Below are positions 1 to 8,463 of a stretch of 20,213 nucleotides of DNA, in pieces. This DNA is from a virus. The DNA is taken from positions 1 through 20,213 of IMG/VR virus record IMGVR_UViG_3300046028_002372; one strand, given 5' to 3'. The position numbers were made by a program, and so were the translations under genes. The notes beneath the pieces were generated by a model. That model saw only the letters and a list, made by a program, of their open reading frames with translations. It did not search any database and was not told where the DNA came from. Positions within the stretch are counted from its first letter, which is position 1, and every line of letters starts with the position of its first letter.

Positions 1-48
1 ATTCCACACCTAGTTTTGTTTCTTAATATTTTAGTATATAATGTTGCA

Positions 49-80
49 GATAAAACCACCTTCGGGTGGTTTTATCTTTT
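49..80 (+). terminator. Rho-independent terminator of the upstream gene
   Basis: A perfect 12-bp stem (49-60 with 65-76) closes a TTCG tetraloop and is followed by TTTT (77-80). It would end transcription entering from the left, just before the primase promoter. The 48 bases before it hold no gene I can identify. Confidence 0.9.
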
Positions 81-87
81 ATAAAAC

Positions 88-116
88 TTGCTTTGCAAGT
101 ATGTTTGGGGTATAAT
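88..116 (+). promoter_or_regulatory. sigma70-like promoter of the primase-nrd operon
   Basis: TTGCTT (88-93), a 17-nt spacer and TATAAT (111-116) predict a transcription start near 123. The -35 region lies inside a perfect inverted repeat, ACTTGC-TTT-GCAAGT (86-100), which could be an operator. The 12-mer TTGCTTTGCAAG (88-99) matches an extended -35 motif shared by four other promoters in this window. The location directly after a terminator and before the primase RBS supports a real promoter. Confidence 0.8.
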
Positions 117-137
117 TATACTCTATGTGGAGATATT

Positions 138-1169
138 ATGTTATACATTGATGCAAAGTATGCCCAAATACTGGGTAGTCGCTTGCGAAATTTCAAACAA
201 AAGAAAGACTATCTCTGGAACTACTCATGTCCAGTTTGTGGGGATAGCACATCCAATAAATTAAAGGCACGAGGTTACATCTATCGTGCAAAGGCAGATC
301 TATTTGTAAAGTGCCACAACTGTGGTTATGGTACAAACATCGGTAATCTAATCAAGTATGTTGACACAAAGTTGTATGATGAGTATGTGCTTGAACGATA
401 CAAGTCTGGCGCAACCAGATACAATGACCATAAAGACATTGCCGACACACAAGTAGTTATTGAGACAATACCAGAAGATCTTCTGGAAGATGATATTCTT
501 TCGTCTCTCACAAGACTAGATAAACTACCACTGACACATCCTGCTGTTCAGTATGTAGTTAAAAGAAAGATTCCAAAGGACAGATGGAGTCTCTTGTACT
601 TTGCTCCAAAGTTTAAGGCATACACTAACTCAGTGACTGCCAAATTCCAAGAGCCAATACAAGACGAACACCCGAGGATGATTATTCCATTCTTTACTAA
701 TGCTGGTAAGTGTTTTGCTTATCAGGCTAGAGCGTATGGAAATGAAGAGCCTAAGTATTATACTATCAAGGTAGATGAGACTCAGGAAAAGATTTATGGA
801 CTTGAAAGGATTAATTATGCTAAACGAATTATCGTTGTTGAAGGACCAATTGACTCGCTGTTTCTACCGAATGCAGTGGCTGTTTCAGGAGCAAGTTTTG
901 ATACCCCTACTATTCGGAGTATACTTGCTAATGCAACGATCGTAATGGACAATGAACCTAGAAATAAAGACATTGTCAAACAGTTAGAAAAGTATATTAA
1001 TCTAGGTTATTCTGTCTGTATGTTTCCAGAGCACATAGAACAGAAAGATGTGAATGAAATGATTTTACATGGCGGAATGACTGCCGATGAAATCTCAGAT
1101 GTCATAAATACAAACACCTACTTTGGTATGGAAGCAAAATTGAAATTCAGTACATGGAAGAAAATATGA
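138..1169 (+). CDS. 61: DNA primase, T4 gp61-like
   Basis: A 343-aa primase that would make RNA primers for lagging-strand synthesis together with the phage helicase; T4 gp61 is 342 aa. The N-terminal zinc-binding domain has C31-P-V-C34 and C59-H-N-C62, and the stretch CPVCGDS...KARG closely resembles T4 gp61. A TOPRIM-like catalytic region follows, with VVEGPID (E235) and a DNE motif around residue 271. I chose the ATG at 138 because GGAG lies at 129-132 and the predicted transcription start is near 123; an ATG at 66 in the same frame lies inside the terminator and upstream of the promoter. The stop overlaps the ThyX start as ATGA, so the two genes are probably translationally coupled. The family assignment is confident. 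Confidence 0.92.
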   Translation: MLYIDAKYAQILGSRLRNFKQKKDYLWNYSCPVCGDSTSNKLKARGYIYRAKADLFVKCHNCGYGTNIGNLIKYVDTKLYDEYVLERYKSGATRYNDHKDIADTQVVIETIPEDLLEDDILSSLTRLDKLPLTHPAVQYVVKRKIPKDRWSLLYFAPKFKAYTNSVTAKFQEPIQDEHPRMIIPFFTNAGKCFAYQARAYGNEEPKYYTIKVDETQEKIYGLERINYAKRIIVVEGPIDSLFLPNAVAVSGASFDTPTIRSILANATIVMDNEPRNKDIVKQLEKYINLGYSVCMFPEHIEQKDVNEMILHGGMTADEISDVINTNTYFGMEAKLKFSTWKKI

Positions 1170-1834
1170 ATGTTAGGATGGTAAGTTATAGTAAACCTTC
1201 GGATGAAATGTTTAAAGAGGGTTTAGTAGATGTGCAAGAGTTAGTTGCCTTTTGCGCACGAGTGAGCAATCCCAGCAACCAGTTCAACACAGATACATCA
1301 GAGAAGTTAATTAAGTATTTAATCAAACATCAACATTGGTCACCTCTAGAGATGGTCAGTGCTTGTTTAGAAATTGAAACAACTCGTGACATAGCAAGAC
1401 AAATCTTGCGTCATCGTTCTTTCTCATTCCAAGAATTTAGCCAGCGATATGCTGATCCAACAAAAGACTTATCTTTCGTTCTTAGGGAAGCCCGACTCCA
1501 AGATACGAAGAATCGTCAAAATAGTGTTGAGAATGAAAATCTAGCATTGGCGTCATTCTGGGAAGAAAGACAGAAGCGAGTTATTAACGAAGCGAAGAAT
1601 GCTTATGAGTGGGCAATCGAAAATGGTATTGCAAAAGAGCAAGCAAGAGCAGTACTCCCAGAAGGACTAACTGTTTCTCGTTTATACATGAATGGTACAT
1701 TGCGTAGCTGGATTCATTTTATCGAACTCCGATCTGCAAATGGTACACAAAAGGAACACCAAGAAGTCGCACGACAATGCGCAAAAGTAATTGCTGAGGT
1801 ATTTCCTCTGGCAAACGAATTAGTAAAACTATAA
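1166..1834 (+). CDS. thyX: Flavin-dependent thymidylate synthase ThyX
   Basis: Makes dTMP from dUMP using methylenetetrahydrofolate and FAD/NADPH, independent of the classical ThyA. The 222-aa protein carries the signature RHR(X7)S as R82-H-R84...S92, and the conserved C-terminal block with EQARAVLP and LYMNGTLRSWIHF. The length is normal for the family. The ATG at 1166 has GGAAG (1156-1160) ahead of it and overlaps the primase stop; an in-frame ATG at 1154 would lack a well-placed Shine-Dalgarno. T4 itself uses a ThyA-type enzyme (td), so ThyX is a feature shared with aquatic T4-like phages. It sits with nrdA/nrdB, a logical dNTP supply unit. Confidence 0.95.
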   Translation: MNVRMVSYSKPSDEMFKEGLVDVQELVAFCARVSNPSNQFNTDTSEKLIKYLIKHQHWSPLEMVSACLEIETTRDIARQILRHRSFSFQEFSQRYADPTKDLSFVLREARLQDTKNRQNSVENENLALASFWEERQKRVINEAKNAYEWAIENGIAKEQARAVLPEGLTVSRLYMNGTLRSWIHFIELRSANGTQKEHQEVARQCAKVIAEVFPLANELVKL

Positions 1835-1851
1835 TAATATTGGGGCAATAA

Positions 1852-3645
1852 ATGGAAATTGTGCATGGCATAACGGTAGACTATTCTCGTGATAATTTGT
1901 TTGACGAATTAGGTAAGTTGAGATTAAAAGAAAGTTATATGAAGGATGGTGAAGTGAGTCCGCAAGAACGATTCGCTTTTGTTTCTAGTACATTTGGAAG
2001 TAATCCAGAACATGCACAGAGATTATATGAATACAGCAGCAAACATTGGTTGTCTTATTCTACTCCCATTCTTTCTTTTGGTCGTAGTAAGCGTGGGCTT
2101 CCTATATCATGTTTCCTTAACTATATTGAAGATACAGCGGAGGGTTTAGTTGATAATCTTAGTGAAACTAATTGGCTTTCTATGCTTGGTGGCGGTGTTG
2201 GGATTGGTTTTGGTATTCGTTCTGCGGATGACAAGAGCACTGGTGTCATGCCTCACCTTAAAATGTACGATGCGTCAAGTCTGGCATATCGTCAAGGGCG
2301 CACTCGTCGTGGCAGTTATGCTGCTTATCTCGATGTCAGCCATCCAGATATTATTAATTTCTTAGAGATGCGCAAGCCCACAGGCGATCAAAACATGCGC
2401 ACTTTAAACATGCATCATGGAATTAACATTCCAGATGCGTTCATGGAAATCATTGAAAACTGCATGATTGATCCAGAGTTTGACGACTCTTGGGATCTAG
2501 TTGATCCAGCATCACATGAAGTTCGTGAAACTGTATCAGCAAAAGAACTGTGGCAACGAATTCTTGAGATGCGTATGATGACAGGTGAGCCATACTTACA
2601 TTTTATTGACGAATCAAATCGTAAAATGCCACAACACTTAAAAGATCTTGGTTTAAAGATACATCAATCGAATCTTTGTTCTGAAATTATTCTACCAACA
2701 AATGAAAAACGTACTGCTGTTTGTTGTTTATCATCACTAAACCTGGAGTACTACGATGAGTGGAAAAACGATAGCATATTTCTTCATGATATTGCTGAAA
2801 TGCTCGACAATGTACTTGAGTATTTTATTTCTAATGCTCCTGCCACCATTGAGCGTGCAAGGTATTCTGCCACACGTGAGCGCAGCATTGGTATCGGTGC
2901 TTTGGGTTGGCATGCTTATCTACAACGAAATAACCTACCATGGGAATCAAGTATCGCAGTAGGTAAAAACAAAAACATCTTCAAAAATATAAGAGAGAAA
3001 TTAGATGTCGCTAATAAAGAATTGGGATTGGAGAGAGGCGAAGCACCTGATGCAGTGGGTACTGGGAATAGGTTTAGTCATCTTATGGCTATTGCTCCCA
3101 ATGCTTCTTCTTCCATTCTCATGGGCAATACTAGTCCTTCTATTGAACCTTATCGTGCCAATGCTTATCGCCAAGACACTCTATCGGGTTCTCACTTAAA
3201 TAAAAATAAGTATCTTGATAAGGTCGTTACTGATTATGTTATATCAAACCCTAAAGCGGATGCGCAAGAAATATGGAGTTCGATTATTGCGAATGACGGA
3301 AGCGTTCAGCATCTTGATTGGATGGAAGAATGGACAAAAGATGTCTTCAAGACTTCTATGGAAATTGACCAGCGTTGGGTCATTCAACATGCTGCCGACA
3401 GGCAACCATGGATTGACCAAGCGCAATCGTTAAATGTATTCTTTAGACCAGACAGTCACATTAAGTATATTCATGCTGTTCACTTTCAAGCATGGAAGTC
3501 TGGATTGAAGACTATGTACTACTGTCGTAGTGATAAGATCGCTAAAGCAGATAAAGTATCAAAACGAATCGAACGAGAAATTATTAAAGAAATCAACCTT
3601 CATGATTTGGCAGAAGGTAATGAATGTTTAGCTTGCGAGGGATAA
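1852..3645 (+). CDS. nrdA: Class Ia ribonucleotide reductase, alpha subunit (lacks ATP-cone)
   Basis: Reduces ribonucleoside diphosphates to deoxyribonucleotides with NrdB. Catalytic features are visible: C87 (E. coli C225 equivalent, in LPISCFLN), N274-L-C276-S-E278 (the NLCxE site with the thiyl-radical cysteine), C291 (C462 equivalent), Y556-Y557 (radical-transfer pair, Y730/Y731 in E. coli), and C592/C595 as the C-terminal CxxC redox shuttle. At 597 aa it is about 160 residues shorter than E. coli or T4 NrdA. The first redox cysteine lies only 86 residues from the start, so the N-terminal ATP-cone that senses ATP/dATP is absent. GGGG (1842-1845) precedes the ATG. Followed after one base by nrdB. 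Confidence 0.97.
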   Translation: MEIVHGITVDYSRDNLFDELGKLRLKESYMKDGEVSPQERFAFVSSTFGSNPEHAQRLYEYSSKHWLSYSTPILSFGRSKRGLPISCFLNYIEDTAEGLVDNLSETNWLSMLGGGVGIGFGIRSADDKSTGVMPHLKMYDASSLAYRQGRTRRGSYAAYLDVSHPDIINFLEMRKPTGDQNMRTLNMHHGINIPDAFMEIIENCMIDPEFDDSWDLVDPASHEVRETVSAKELWQRILEMRMMTGEPYLHFIDESNRKMPQHLKDLGLKIHQSNLCSEIILPTNEKRTAVCCLSSLNLEYYDEWKNDSIFLHDIAEMLDNVLEYFISNAPATIERARYSATRERSIGIGALGWHAYLQRNNLPWESSIAVGKNKNIFKNIREKLDVANKELGLERGEAPDAVGTGNRFSHLMAIAPNASSSILMGNTSPSIEPYRANAYRQDTLSGSHLNKNKYLDKVVTDYVISNPKADAQEIWSSIIANDGSVQHLDWMEEWTKDVFKTSMEIDQRWVIQHAADRQPWIDQAQSLNVFFRPDSHIKYIHAVHFQAWKSGLKTMYYCRSDKIAKADKVSKRIEREIIKEINLHDLAEGNECLACEG

Positions 3646-3646
3646 A

Positions 3647-4639
3647 ATGCTAACAAAAACAAAAACAAGATTAACGGATACAAGAGATTCTTTTAAACCT
3701 TTCAACTATCCATGGGCATATGATGCTTGGTTGAAGCATGAACAAGCGCATTGGTTGCATTCAGAAGTACCAATGGCAGAGGATGTTAAAGACTGGAAGA
3801 AGAAACTTACACTCGAAGAAAAACAATTTCTGACAAACATCTTTCGTTTCTTTACACAGGGTGACATCGATGTGGCTGGTGGTTATGTTAAAAACTATCT
3901 ACCTTACTTTCCTCAACCTGAAGTGAGAATGATGTTGATGGGCTTTGCTGCTCGTGAAGCACTACATATCGCTGCATACTCTCATCTGATTGAAACATTG
4001 GGTTTACCAGAATCAACTTACAATCAATTCTTAGAGTATCAGGAGATGAAGGATAAGCATGACTATGTACTAGACCTTTCTAGTCGTAATGGTACTGTCG
4101 CCAGTACTGCTGAGCATATTGCTGTGTTCTCTGCTTTCACTGAAGGTATGCAGTTGTTCTCTTCATTTATTATGTTGCTTAACTTTCCTCGTCATGGCAT
4201 GATGAAAGGTATGGGTCAAATTGTTACATGGTCTATTGCCGATGAAACAATCCATGCTGAGTCAATGATTAAGTTATTCCGTGAGTATGTTAAAGAAAAT
4301 CCTGAGATCTGGAATGATGATTTAAAAGGTAAGATTTATACAATCGCTGAGAAGATGGTAGAGTTAGAAGATAAGTTTATTGATCTTTGCTATCATGCTG
4401 GAGATATGCGTGAACTATCTGCAGAAGATGTCAAGAAGTATATTCGTTACATTGCAGATCGTCGCTTGATTAGTCTCGGAATGAAGGGTATTTTCAAAGT
4501 TAAAAAGAATCCACTACCATGGGTCGAGGAAATGATCAATGCACCAGTACACGGAAATTTCTTTGAGAATCGTGTCACTGATTATGCAAAGGGTGCTTTG
4601 TCTGGCACATGGGGTGATGTTTGGGGTAAGGCAGCATGA
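3647..4639 (+). CDS. nrdB: Class Ia ribonucleotide reductase, beta subunit
   Basis: The 330-aa radical-generating partner of NrdA. All expected metal ligands and the radical tyrosine can be placed by spacing relative to E. coli NrdB: D73 (D84), E104 and H107 (E115, H118), Y111 (Y122), E166 (E204), E200 and H203 (E238, H241). The distances 31, 34 and ExxHxxxY are exactly conserved. A tyrosine at the radical position argues for a normal tyrosyl-radical subunit rather than a tyrosine-less subclass. Its ATG is one base after the nrdA stop, and its own stop overlaps the desaturase ATG as ATGA. Confidence 0.97.
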   Translation: MLTKTKTRLTDTRDSFKPFNYPWAYDAWLKHEQAHWLHSEVPMAEDVKDWKKKLTLEEKQFLTNIFRFFTQGDIDVAGGYVKNYLPYFPQPEVRMMLMGFAAREALHIAAYSHLIETLGLPESTYNQFLEYQEMKDKHDYVLDLSSRNGTVASTAEHIAVFSAFTEGMQLFSSFIMLLNFPRHGMMKGMGQIVTWSIADETIHAESMIKLFREYVKENPEIWNDDLKGKIYTIAEKMVELEDKFIDLCYHAGDMRELSAEDVKKYIRYIADRRLISLGMKGIFKVKKNPLPWVEEMINAPVHGNFFENRVTDYAKGALSGTWGDVWGKAA

Positions 4640-5340
4640 TAGAGTTAATCTATCTGTTGGTAATGACGCACATTACCATTGTGTGCGTCACTCTATATCT
4701 TCATAGAGGACAGACACACAGAGGAATAACTTTTCATCCAGCGGTCTCACACTTCATGCGTTTCTGGTTGTGGCTCACTACTGGTATGGTAACTAAACAG
4801 TGGGTAGCGATACATCGTAAGCACCATAGATTTATTGACACAGAAGGTGATCCACATAGTCCTAAATTAGTTGGTATTAAGAATATATTGTTTGGTGGTG
4901 TCTATTACTATTACCAAGCAGCAAAAGATGCAAGAATGGTAGTTGAGTATGGAGTAGGCACACCAAACGATTGGATTGAACGAAAAGTTTATACGAAACA
5001 TCATTTCTTGGGTGTGTTTTTATTATTGACGATAAATGTTCTACTGTTTGGTTGGATTGGAATACTACTCTGGATGATTCAAATTATTTGGATTCCATTT
5101 TGGGCTGCAGGAGTTATTAACGGATTAGGACATTGGTGGGGATATCGAAACACAGATACTGCCGATACCTCTAGAAACATCTGTAATTTTGCATTCTGGA
5201 TCGGTGGAGAAGAACTTCACAACAATCATCATGCTGAACCAGCAAATCCAAAATTAAGTAGAAAGTGGTGGGAATTTGATATTGGATGGATGTGGTTTAA
5301 AGTACTACAAAAACTAAAACTAGCAGAGACTAAACAATGA
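4636..5340 (+). CDS. Membrane fatty-acid desaturase (acyl-CoA/acyl-lipid delta-9 type)
   Basis: A 234-aa integral membrane di-iron enzyme that inserts a double bond into acyl chains. The three histidine boxes are present: H23-RGQT-H28 (HxxxxH), H60-RK-H63-H64 (HxxHH) and H195-NN-H198-H199 (HxxHH), plus the GHxxGYRN stretch (165-172) typical of delta-9 desaturases. Hydrophobic segments lie around residues 1-20, 38-52 and 125-160. The start overlaps the nrdB stop (ATGA), so the gene is embedded in the nucleotide operon. Such genes are auxiliary metabolic genes in aquatic phages. The substrate (acyl-CoA or membrane lipid) and the electron donor cannot be read from sequence. The family is confident; the role in the host membrane is inference. 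Confidence 0.93.
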   Translation: MIELIYLLVMTHITIVCVTLYLHRGQTHRGITFHPAVSHFMRFWLWLTTGMVTKQWVAIHRKHHRFIDTEGDPHSPKLVGIKNILFGGVYYYYQAAKDARMVVEYGVGTPNDWIERKVYTKHHFLGVFLLLTINVLLFGWIGILLWMIQIIWIPFWAAGVINGLGHWWGYRNTDTADTSRNICNFAFWIGGEELHNNHHAEPANPKLSRKWWEFDIGWMWFKVLQKLKLAETKQ

Positions 5341-5483
5341 CAACTAAGATTTTTGAATGTACTGAATGTCAGGCGAGAGGTAAGATTATCCTCAAGTCAG
5401 AGGAACGATTGGAAGATATCGTTTACTGTCCTGTATGTTCTGCTGACATCTACGAAGAAGACGATTACGAAGAGGAAGAATAA
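5337..5483 (+). CDS. 48-aa zinc-ribbon protein with acidic tail
   Basis: A very small protein with two CxxC knuckles, CTEC (residues 8-11) and CPVC (31-34), consistent with one zinc ribbon, followed by a tail made almost entirely of D, E and Y. The ATG overlaps the desaturase stop (ATGA), so it is likely cotranslated with the operon. Zinc ribbons of this size often bind nucleic acid or another protein; no specific function can be assigned. The conserved cysteine pairs and coupling make a real gene likely. Confidence 0.75.
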   Translation: MTTKIFECTECQARGKIILKSEERLEDIVYCPVCSADIYEEDDYEEEE

Positions 5484-5486
5484 ATA
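5479..5486 (+). promoter_or_regulatory. Possible T4-late-like promoter box (AATAAATA)
   Basis: AATAAATA differs by one base from the T4 late box TATAAATA and lies about 26 nt upstream of the ATG at 5512. A small inverted repeat AGTAGT-TTAC-ACTACT (5486-5501) overlaps its downstream side. Support comes only from motif and position. Confidence 0.35.
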
Positions 5487-5511
5487 GTAGTTTACACTAC
5501 TGATTATTCTA

Positions 5512-5937
5512 ATGTGGCTTTATAATAAAGAAATTATTGAGGAACTACCTGATGATTGTGTTGGCTTTGTTTATTTAATTACGAACAAAGCCAGTAGTCG
5601 TATGTATGTGGGTAAGAAGTTATCCAAGTTTGCCAAGACTACATACAAGATGGTGAAGCAGAAAAACGGAATCAAGAAACGAAAGAAAATTCGTAGCAAA
5701 ATAGACTCTGACTGGATGAAGTACTATGGTTCGAGTTTAGAACTAAATAAAGATGTAGAGTCTCTCGGAGAGGACAACTTCCTTCGTGAGATTCTTTTCT
5801 TTTGTAAATCCAAAGCTGAATGTTCTTACGTAGAAGCACGAGAACAGTTTGCACGAAAGGTGTTGGAGTCAGACGACTACTACAATGGACAGATATCTGT
5901 TCGAGTCCATGGCTCTCATATTAAAAACAAACTATGA
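5512..5937 (+). CDS. Putative GIY-YIG-like endonuclease
   Basis: A 141-aa basic protein. Residues 18-35 (GFVYLITNKASSRMYVGK) look like a GIY-YIG core, with VYL in place of GIY and MYVG in place of YIG. A lysine/arginine-rich segment (about 40-65) and a DWMKYYGSS motif follow, a pattern I associate with Seg-like or GIY-YIG nucleases of T4-type phages. It could be a homing endonuclease, a recombination or repair nuclease, or a host-DNA nuclease. There is no clear Shine-Dalgarno before the ATG. Its stop overlaps the next ATG (ATGA). The fold is likely; the biological role is unknown. Confidence 0.65.
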   Translation: MWLYNKEIIEELPDDCVGFVYLITNKASSRMYVGKKLSKFAKTTYKMVKQKNGIKKRKKIRSKIDSDWMKYYGSSLELNKDVESLGEDNFLREILFFCKSKAECSYVEAREQFARKVLESDDYYNGQISVRVHGSHIKNKL

Positions 5938-7142
5938 CATACTTACTTTTTGCAGTTGCATTATCGTTATCGGCTCTTGCTGCATATTACGCAGTGATGG
6001 GTCTTATCGCAATATTTGCTGCAGCTGTTGTACCGATTGCTCTTATGGGTTCGATGCTTGAAGCATCAAAACTTGTAGTTGCATCATGGCTCTATCAAAA
6101 CTGGAAAGAAATCCCAGCATTGATGAAGTCATACTTTGTGGGTGCTTTAATAGTGTTAATGATGTTAACATCTATGGGCATTTTCGGATTCTTATCAAAG
6201 GCACATTTGGATCAAGCAATTCCTACGGGAGATGTTCAGTCTAAGTTAGCATTGATTGATGAGAAAATTAAAACAGAAAAGGAAAACATCAATGCAAACC
6301 GTAAAGAACTTACTCAACTCGATGCTCAAGTGGATCAAACCATCGCAAGAACAGACGATACCAAAGGAACAGAGCGAGCCATTAGCGTCCGTAGAGCCCA
6401 GCAAAAAGACAGAGCCAGAATCCTCAACGAAATCGGTAGTGCGCAAACCAAGATCGCCAAATACAACGAAGAGCGTGCCCCAATCGCCAGTGAAGTCCGT
6501 AAAGTCGAAGCAGAAGTTGGACCAATAAAATACATCGCTGCATTGATATATGGTGACGAAAGCGCAACTGATGTCACCATGCTCGAGAAGGCAGTTCGCA
6601 TAGTCACCATACTTATTGTTATTGTATTTGATCCACTGGCAGTTCTTTTATTAATCGCAGCAAACTGGAATCTTAAACATACTGGTGAAAGAAAGTGGAA
6701 TGATTTCTTTGAAAAACCACCTGTTGAAGATTTTCCAGAACGAACAGAGACTAGACTTAATGAAGAAATACAAGTCGTTGAGCCATCCACAACTCCTGTG
6801 TTTGATCATATAAGAGAACATCTTTCAAAAGAACGATTAGAAACTACTAATGTTCCAGAGGAAATTAAAAAAGAAGTAAATGAGTTATTAGAGTCCGAAA
6901 TTCCAGAAATCGAAGTAGATGAACCCACTAAGGATTGGGAACCAGAACTCTATAAACGAGTACAGAAGAAGATCGAGTATGATTCAGCTGGAAGAAGAAT
7001 CACACCAACAACTGAAGAAGAACTAAACCCTCCAACAAAAACACAATCGTTCTTGGATAAAGTCCAGAGTGTGTTTTCATCACCTAGTGTAAAAACTATC
7101 GAAATAGAAGTAGACGAGTTGCAAGACAAAAAACCTAAATAG
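5934..7142 (+). CDS. Large multi-pass membrane protein with coiled coil
   Basis: A 402-aa protein I cannot assign to a function. Hydrophobic segments lie at about 2-24 and 25-45, 67-88 and 221-245. A charged, probably coiled-coil region (about 100-195) sits between the third and fourth segments, so topology probably places the coil on one side of the membrane. The last ~150 residues are hydrophilic and rich in E, P, T and V. Proteins of this layout occur in aquatic T4-like phages without known roles. It starts as ATGA on the nuclease stop and is the first of a run of membrane or exported proteins. It could be a virion, lysis or exclusion protein; that is speculation. Confidence 0.75.
   Translation: MTYLLFAVALSLSALAAYYAVMGLIAIFAAAVVPIALMGSMLEASKLVVASWLYQNWKEIPALMKSYFVGALIVLMMLTSMGIFGFLSKAHLDQAIPTGDVQSKLALIDEKIKTEKENINANRKELTQLDAQVDQTIARTDDTKGTERAISVRRAQQKDRARILNEIGSAQTKIAKYNEERAPIASEVRKVEAEVGPIKYIAALIYGDESATDVTMLEKAVRIVTILIVIVFDPLAVLLLIAANWNLKHTGERKWNDFFEKPPVEDFPERTETRLNEEIQVVEPSTTPVFDHIREHLSKERLETTNVPEEIKKEVNELLESEIPEIEVDEPTKDWEPELYKRVQKKIEYDSAGRRITPTTEEELNPPTKTQSFLDKVQSVFSSPSVKTIEIEVDELQDKKPK
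7135..7141 (+). promoter_or_regulatory. Possible late-like promoter box (CTAAATA)
   Basis: CTAAATA overlaps the end of the preceding gene and predicts a start near 7147, giving a short leader that contains AAAGG (7151-7155) and reaches the ATG at 7164. The same heptamer stands before the gene at 8506. Motif-based only. Confidence 0.4.
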
Positions 7143-7163
7143 AAGAACATAAAGGTAATCTAA

Positions 7164-7409
7164 ATGCACAAAAGAATCGCTTTGGCGGTGCTTTTTGTCA
7201 TGTCAATATTATGTCTAACTCAAATAAGTTCATCTTCACCATTATATGGAGGTGATAACCCTAGTGTAGCAAAAGAACTTCCTTCTAACGAAAGGGAAGT
7301 AAAACTCAATTACGGTATTGCTGAGTGTGTTAGAACTGCTTGGATCGGTGATATTAATAATAGAACATTAATTTGTGTTCAATACCGCTACAAAAAAGAA
7401 GTTAAGTAA
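7164..7409 (+). CDS. Small exported or membrane-anchored protein
   Basis: 81 aa, unrecognised. The N terminus has two basic residues (K3, R4) and a hydrophobic core (about 5-20), then a serine-rich stretch that could contain a signal-peptidase site. The remainder is hydrophilic with two cysteines (in AECVR and LICVQ) that could form a disulfide in the periplasm. AAAGG precedes the ATG by about 8 nt. The stop overlaps the next ATG (TAATG). Confidence 0.65.
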   Translation: MHKRIALAVLFVMSILCLTQISSSSPLYGGDNPSVAKELPSNEREVKLNYGIAECVRTAWIGDINNRTLICVQYRYKKEVK

Positions 7410-8179
7410 TGGATCCGTTAACGCTATTTGCTCTTGCCAATGGCGCAGTATCTGCGATCAAGGCTGGGTGTAAACTTTATAAAGACATCAAGGGTGCAGC
7501 TGGCGATGTTAAAGAAGTTCTCAAAGATCTAGATGAGCAGTTTCATGGTGCATATGCAGCAAAGGGAAAGACACCTCCACCTGCTGCAGTCAAACAACTG
7601 AATGAAGAAAAGGCGAGAGTAAAGGATTTAAACAAACAAGATTCAGGTGACATTTATTTCGAGTTGGGTCAACATCTTGGTGCTTTCTTTGACAATCAAG
7701 CAAAGTGTATAGCAGTATTTGAAGCAGAAGAAAAAAGATCATATGATTTATACACTGGTGATTCTTCTGTAGGTGCTCGTGCCCTACAAAGGGTATTGAT
7801 GAAAAAGAAACTCGAACAAATGGAAGTAGAGTTGCGTGAGGTAATGATATATCAAAGTCCACCAGAACTTGGTGCTCTATGGACAGAAGTGTTACAGCAG
7901 TCTAAGATACTAAATGCAAGACAGGCAATTGCGTTAAAGAAACAAATTGAAGCGCAACACAAACATGATGTTGAACATGCTAATTTTATGAAAAAGGTGT
8001 ATACAGCAACTTGGTGGGTATGTGGATTTATAGGAATATTATTACTAGCTCTTGTCATGATGGTATTCGTTGCTCAAGATAGAATGCAAAAGTATCCTCA
8101 GTTGGGTTATGAGTTATTTCCAAAAACTGAGAAACAAAGAAGACAGGAAGCCATGCCTAAAGAATATATTGGAAGATAA
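7409..8179 (+). CDS. Helical protein with one C-terminal transmembrane segment
   Basis: 256 aa, function unknown. Residues 1-190 look mainly helical and charged, with many K/E heptad-like stretches. One strong transmembrane segment lies at about 199-222, followed by a short basic tail. The coupling TAATG with the preceding gene and the 1-nt gap to the next argue for one transcription unit. The large helical soluble domain before a single anchor could be a membrane-attached structural or lysis-related protein. I resemble-matched it only loosely to hypothetical proteins of aquatic T4-like phages. Confidence 0.72.
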   Translation: MDPLTLFALANGAVSAIKAGCKLYKDIKGAAGDVKEVLKDLDEQFHGAYAAKGKTPPPAAVKQLNEEKARVKDLNKQDSGDIYFELGQHLGAFFDNQAKCIAVFEAEEKRSYDLYTGDSSVGARALQRVLMKKKLEQMEVELREVMIYQSPPELGALWTEVLQQSKILNARQAIALKKQIEAQHKHDVEHANFMKKVYTATWWVCGFIGILLLALVMMVFVAQDRMQKYPQLGYELFPKTEKQRRQEAMPKEYIGR

Positions 8180-8180
8180 T

Positions 8181-8462
8181 ATGAAAGCACTAGCATTATT
8201 ATTGTTTAGTTTTTCGCTATCTGCTCAGGCGCAGGTTCAAGCATTTACATACAACTATCAAGTGATTTGTGGTCCAACGATCCCAATAATAGAATTTCTT
8301 TCTAAAACACAAAAAGAAGAATTGACTTGGACAGGATCAGATATTTCAGATGGATCATCATATTCTTTATGGGAAGATAAAGACGGTAACTGGACACTAC
8401 TAAAAAAAGGTAGAGAAATTGCTTGTATTATAGGTTCTGGTATAAAACCAAAAATTATATAA
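8181..8462 (+). CDS. Small periplasmic protein with signal peptide
   Basis: 93 aa. A clear signal peptide MKALALLLFSFSLSAQAQ has a probable cleavage site around AQA (residues 15-21). The mature part has two cysteines (C30 in ICGP, C82 in ACIIGSG) and a W-x-L pattern (NWTLL). This resembles a family of small secreted bacterial proteins with a CG...WTL...ACxxxxG layout; I cannot name it. The ATG at 8181 is preferred over in-frame upstream starts because GGAAG lies at 8171-8175 and the signal peptide begins there. Confidence 0.72.
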   Translation: MKALALLLFSFSLSAQAQVQAFTYNYQVICGPTIPIIEFLSKTQKEELTWTGSDISDGSSYSLWEDKDGNWTLLKKGREIACIIGSGIKPKII

Positions 8463-8463
8463 G

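Noticed and set aside
14-42. Possible promoter with TATAAT at 37-42
   Set aside because: No good -35 at 16-18 nt, and transcription would run straight into the terminator at 49-80.
66-137. Longer primase start at 66
   Set aside because: It lies in the terminator stem and upstream of the promoter, with no ribosome site; the ATG at 138 has GGAG and gives the T4 gp61 length.
5486-5501. AGTAGT/ACTACT hairpin as a terminator
   Set aside because: Only 6 bp, AT-rich loop and no T-run.
6246-6790. Long minus-strand open frames opposite the coiled-coil membrane protein
   Set aside because: They mirror the charged repeat of the plus-strand gene and have no ribosome site.
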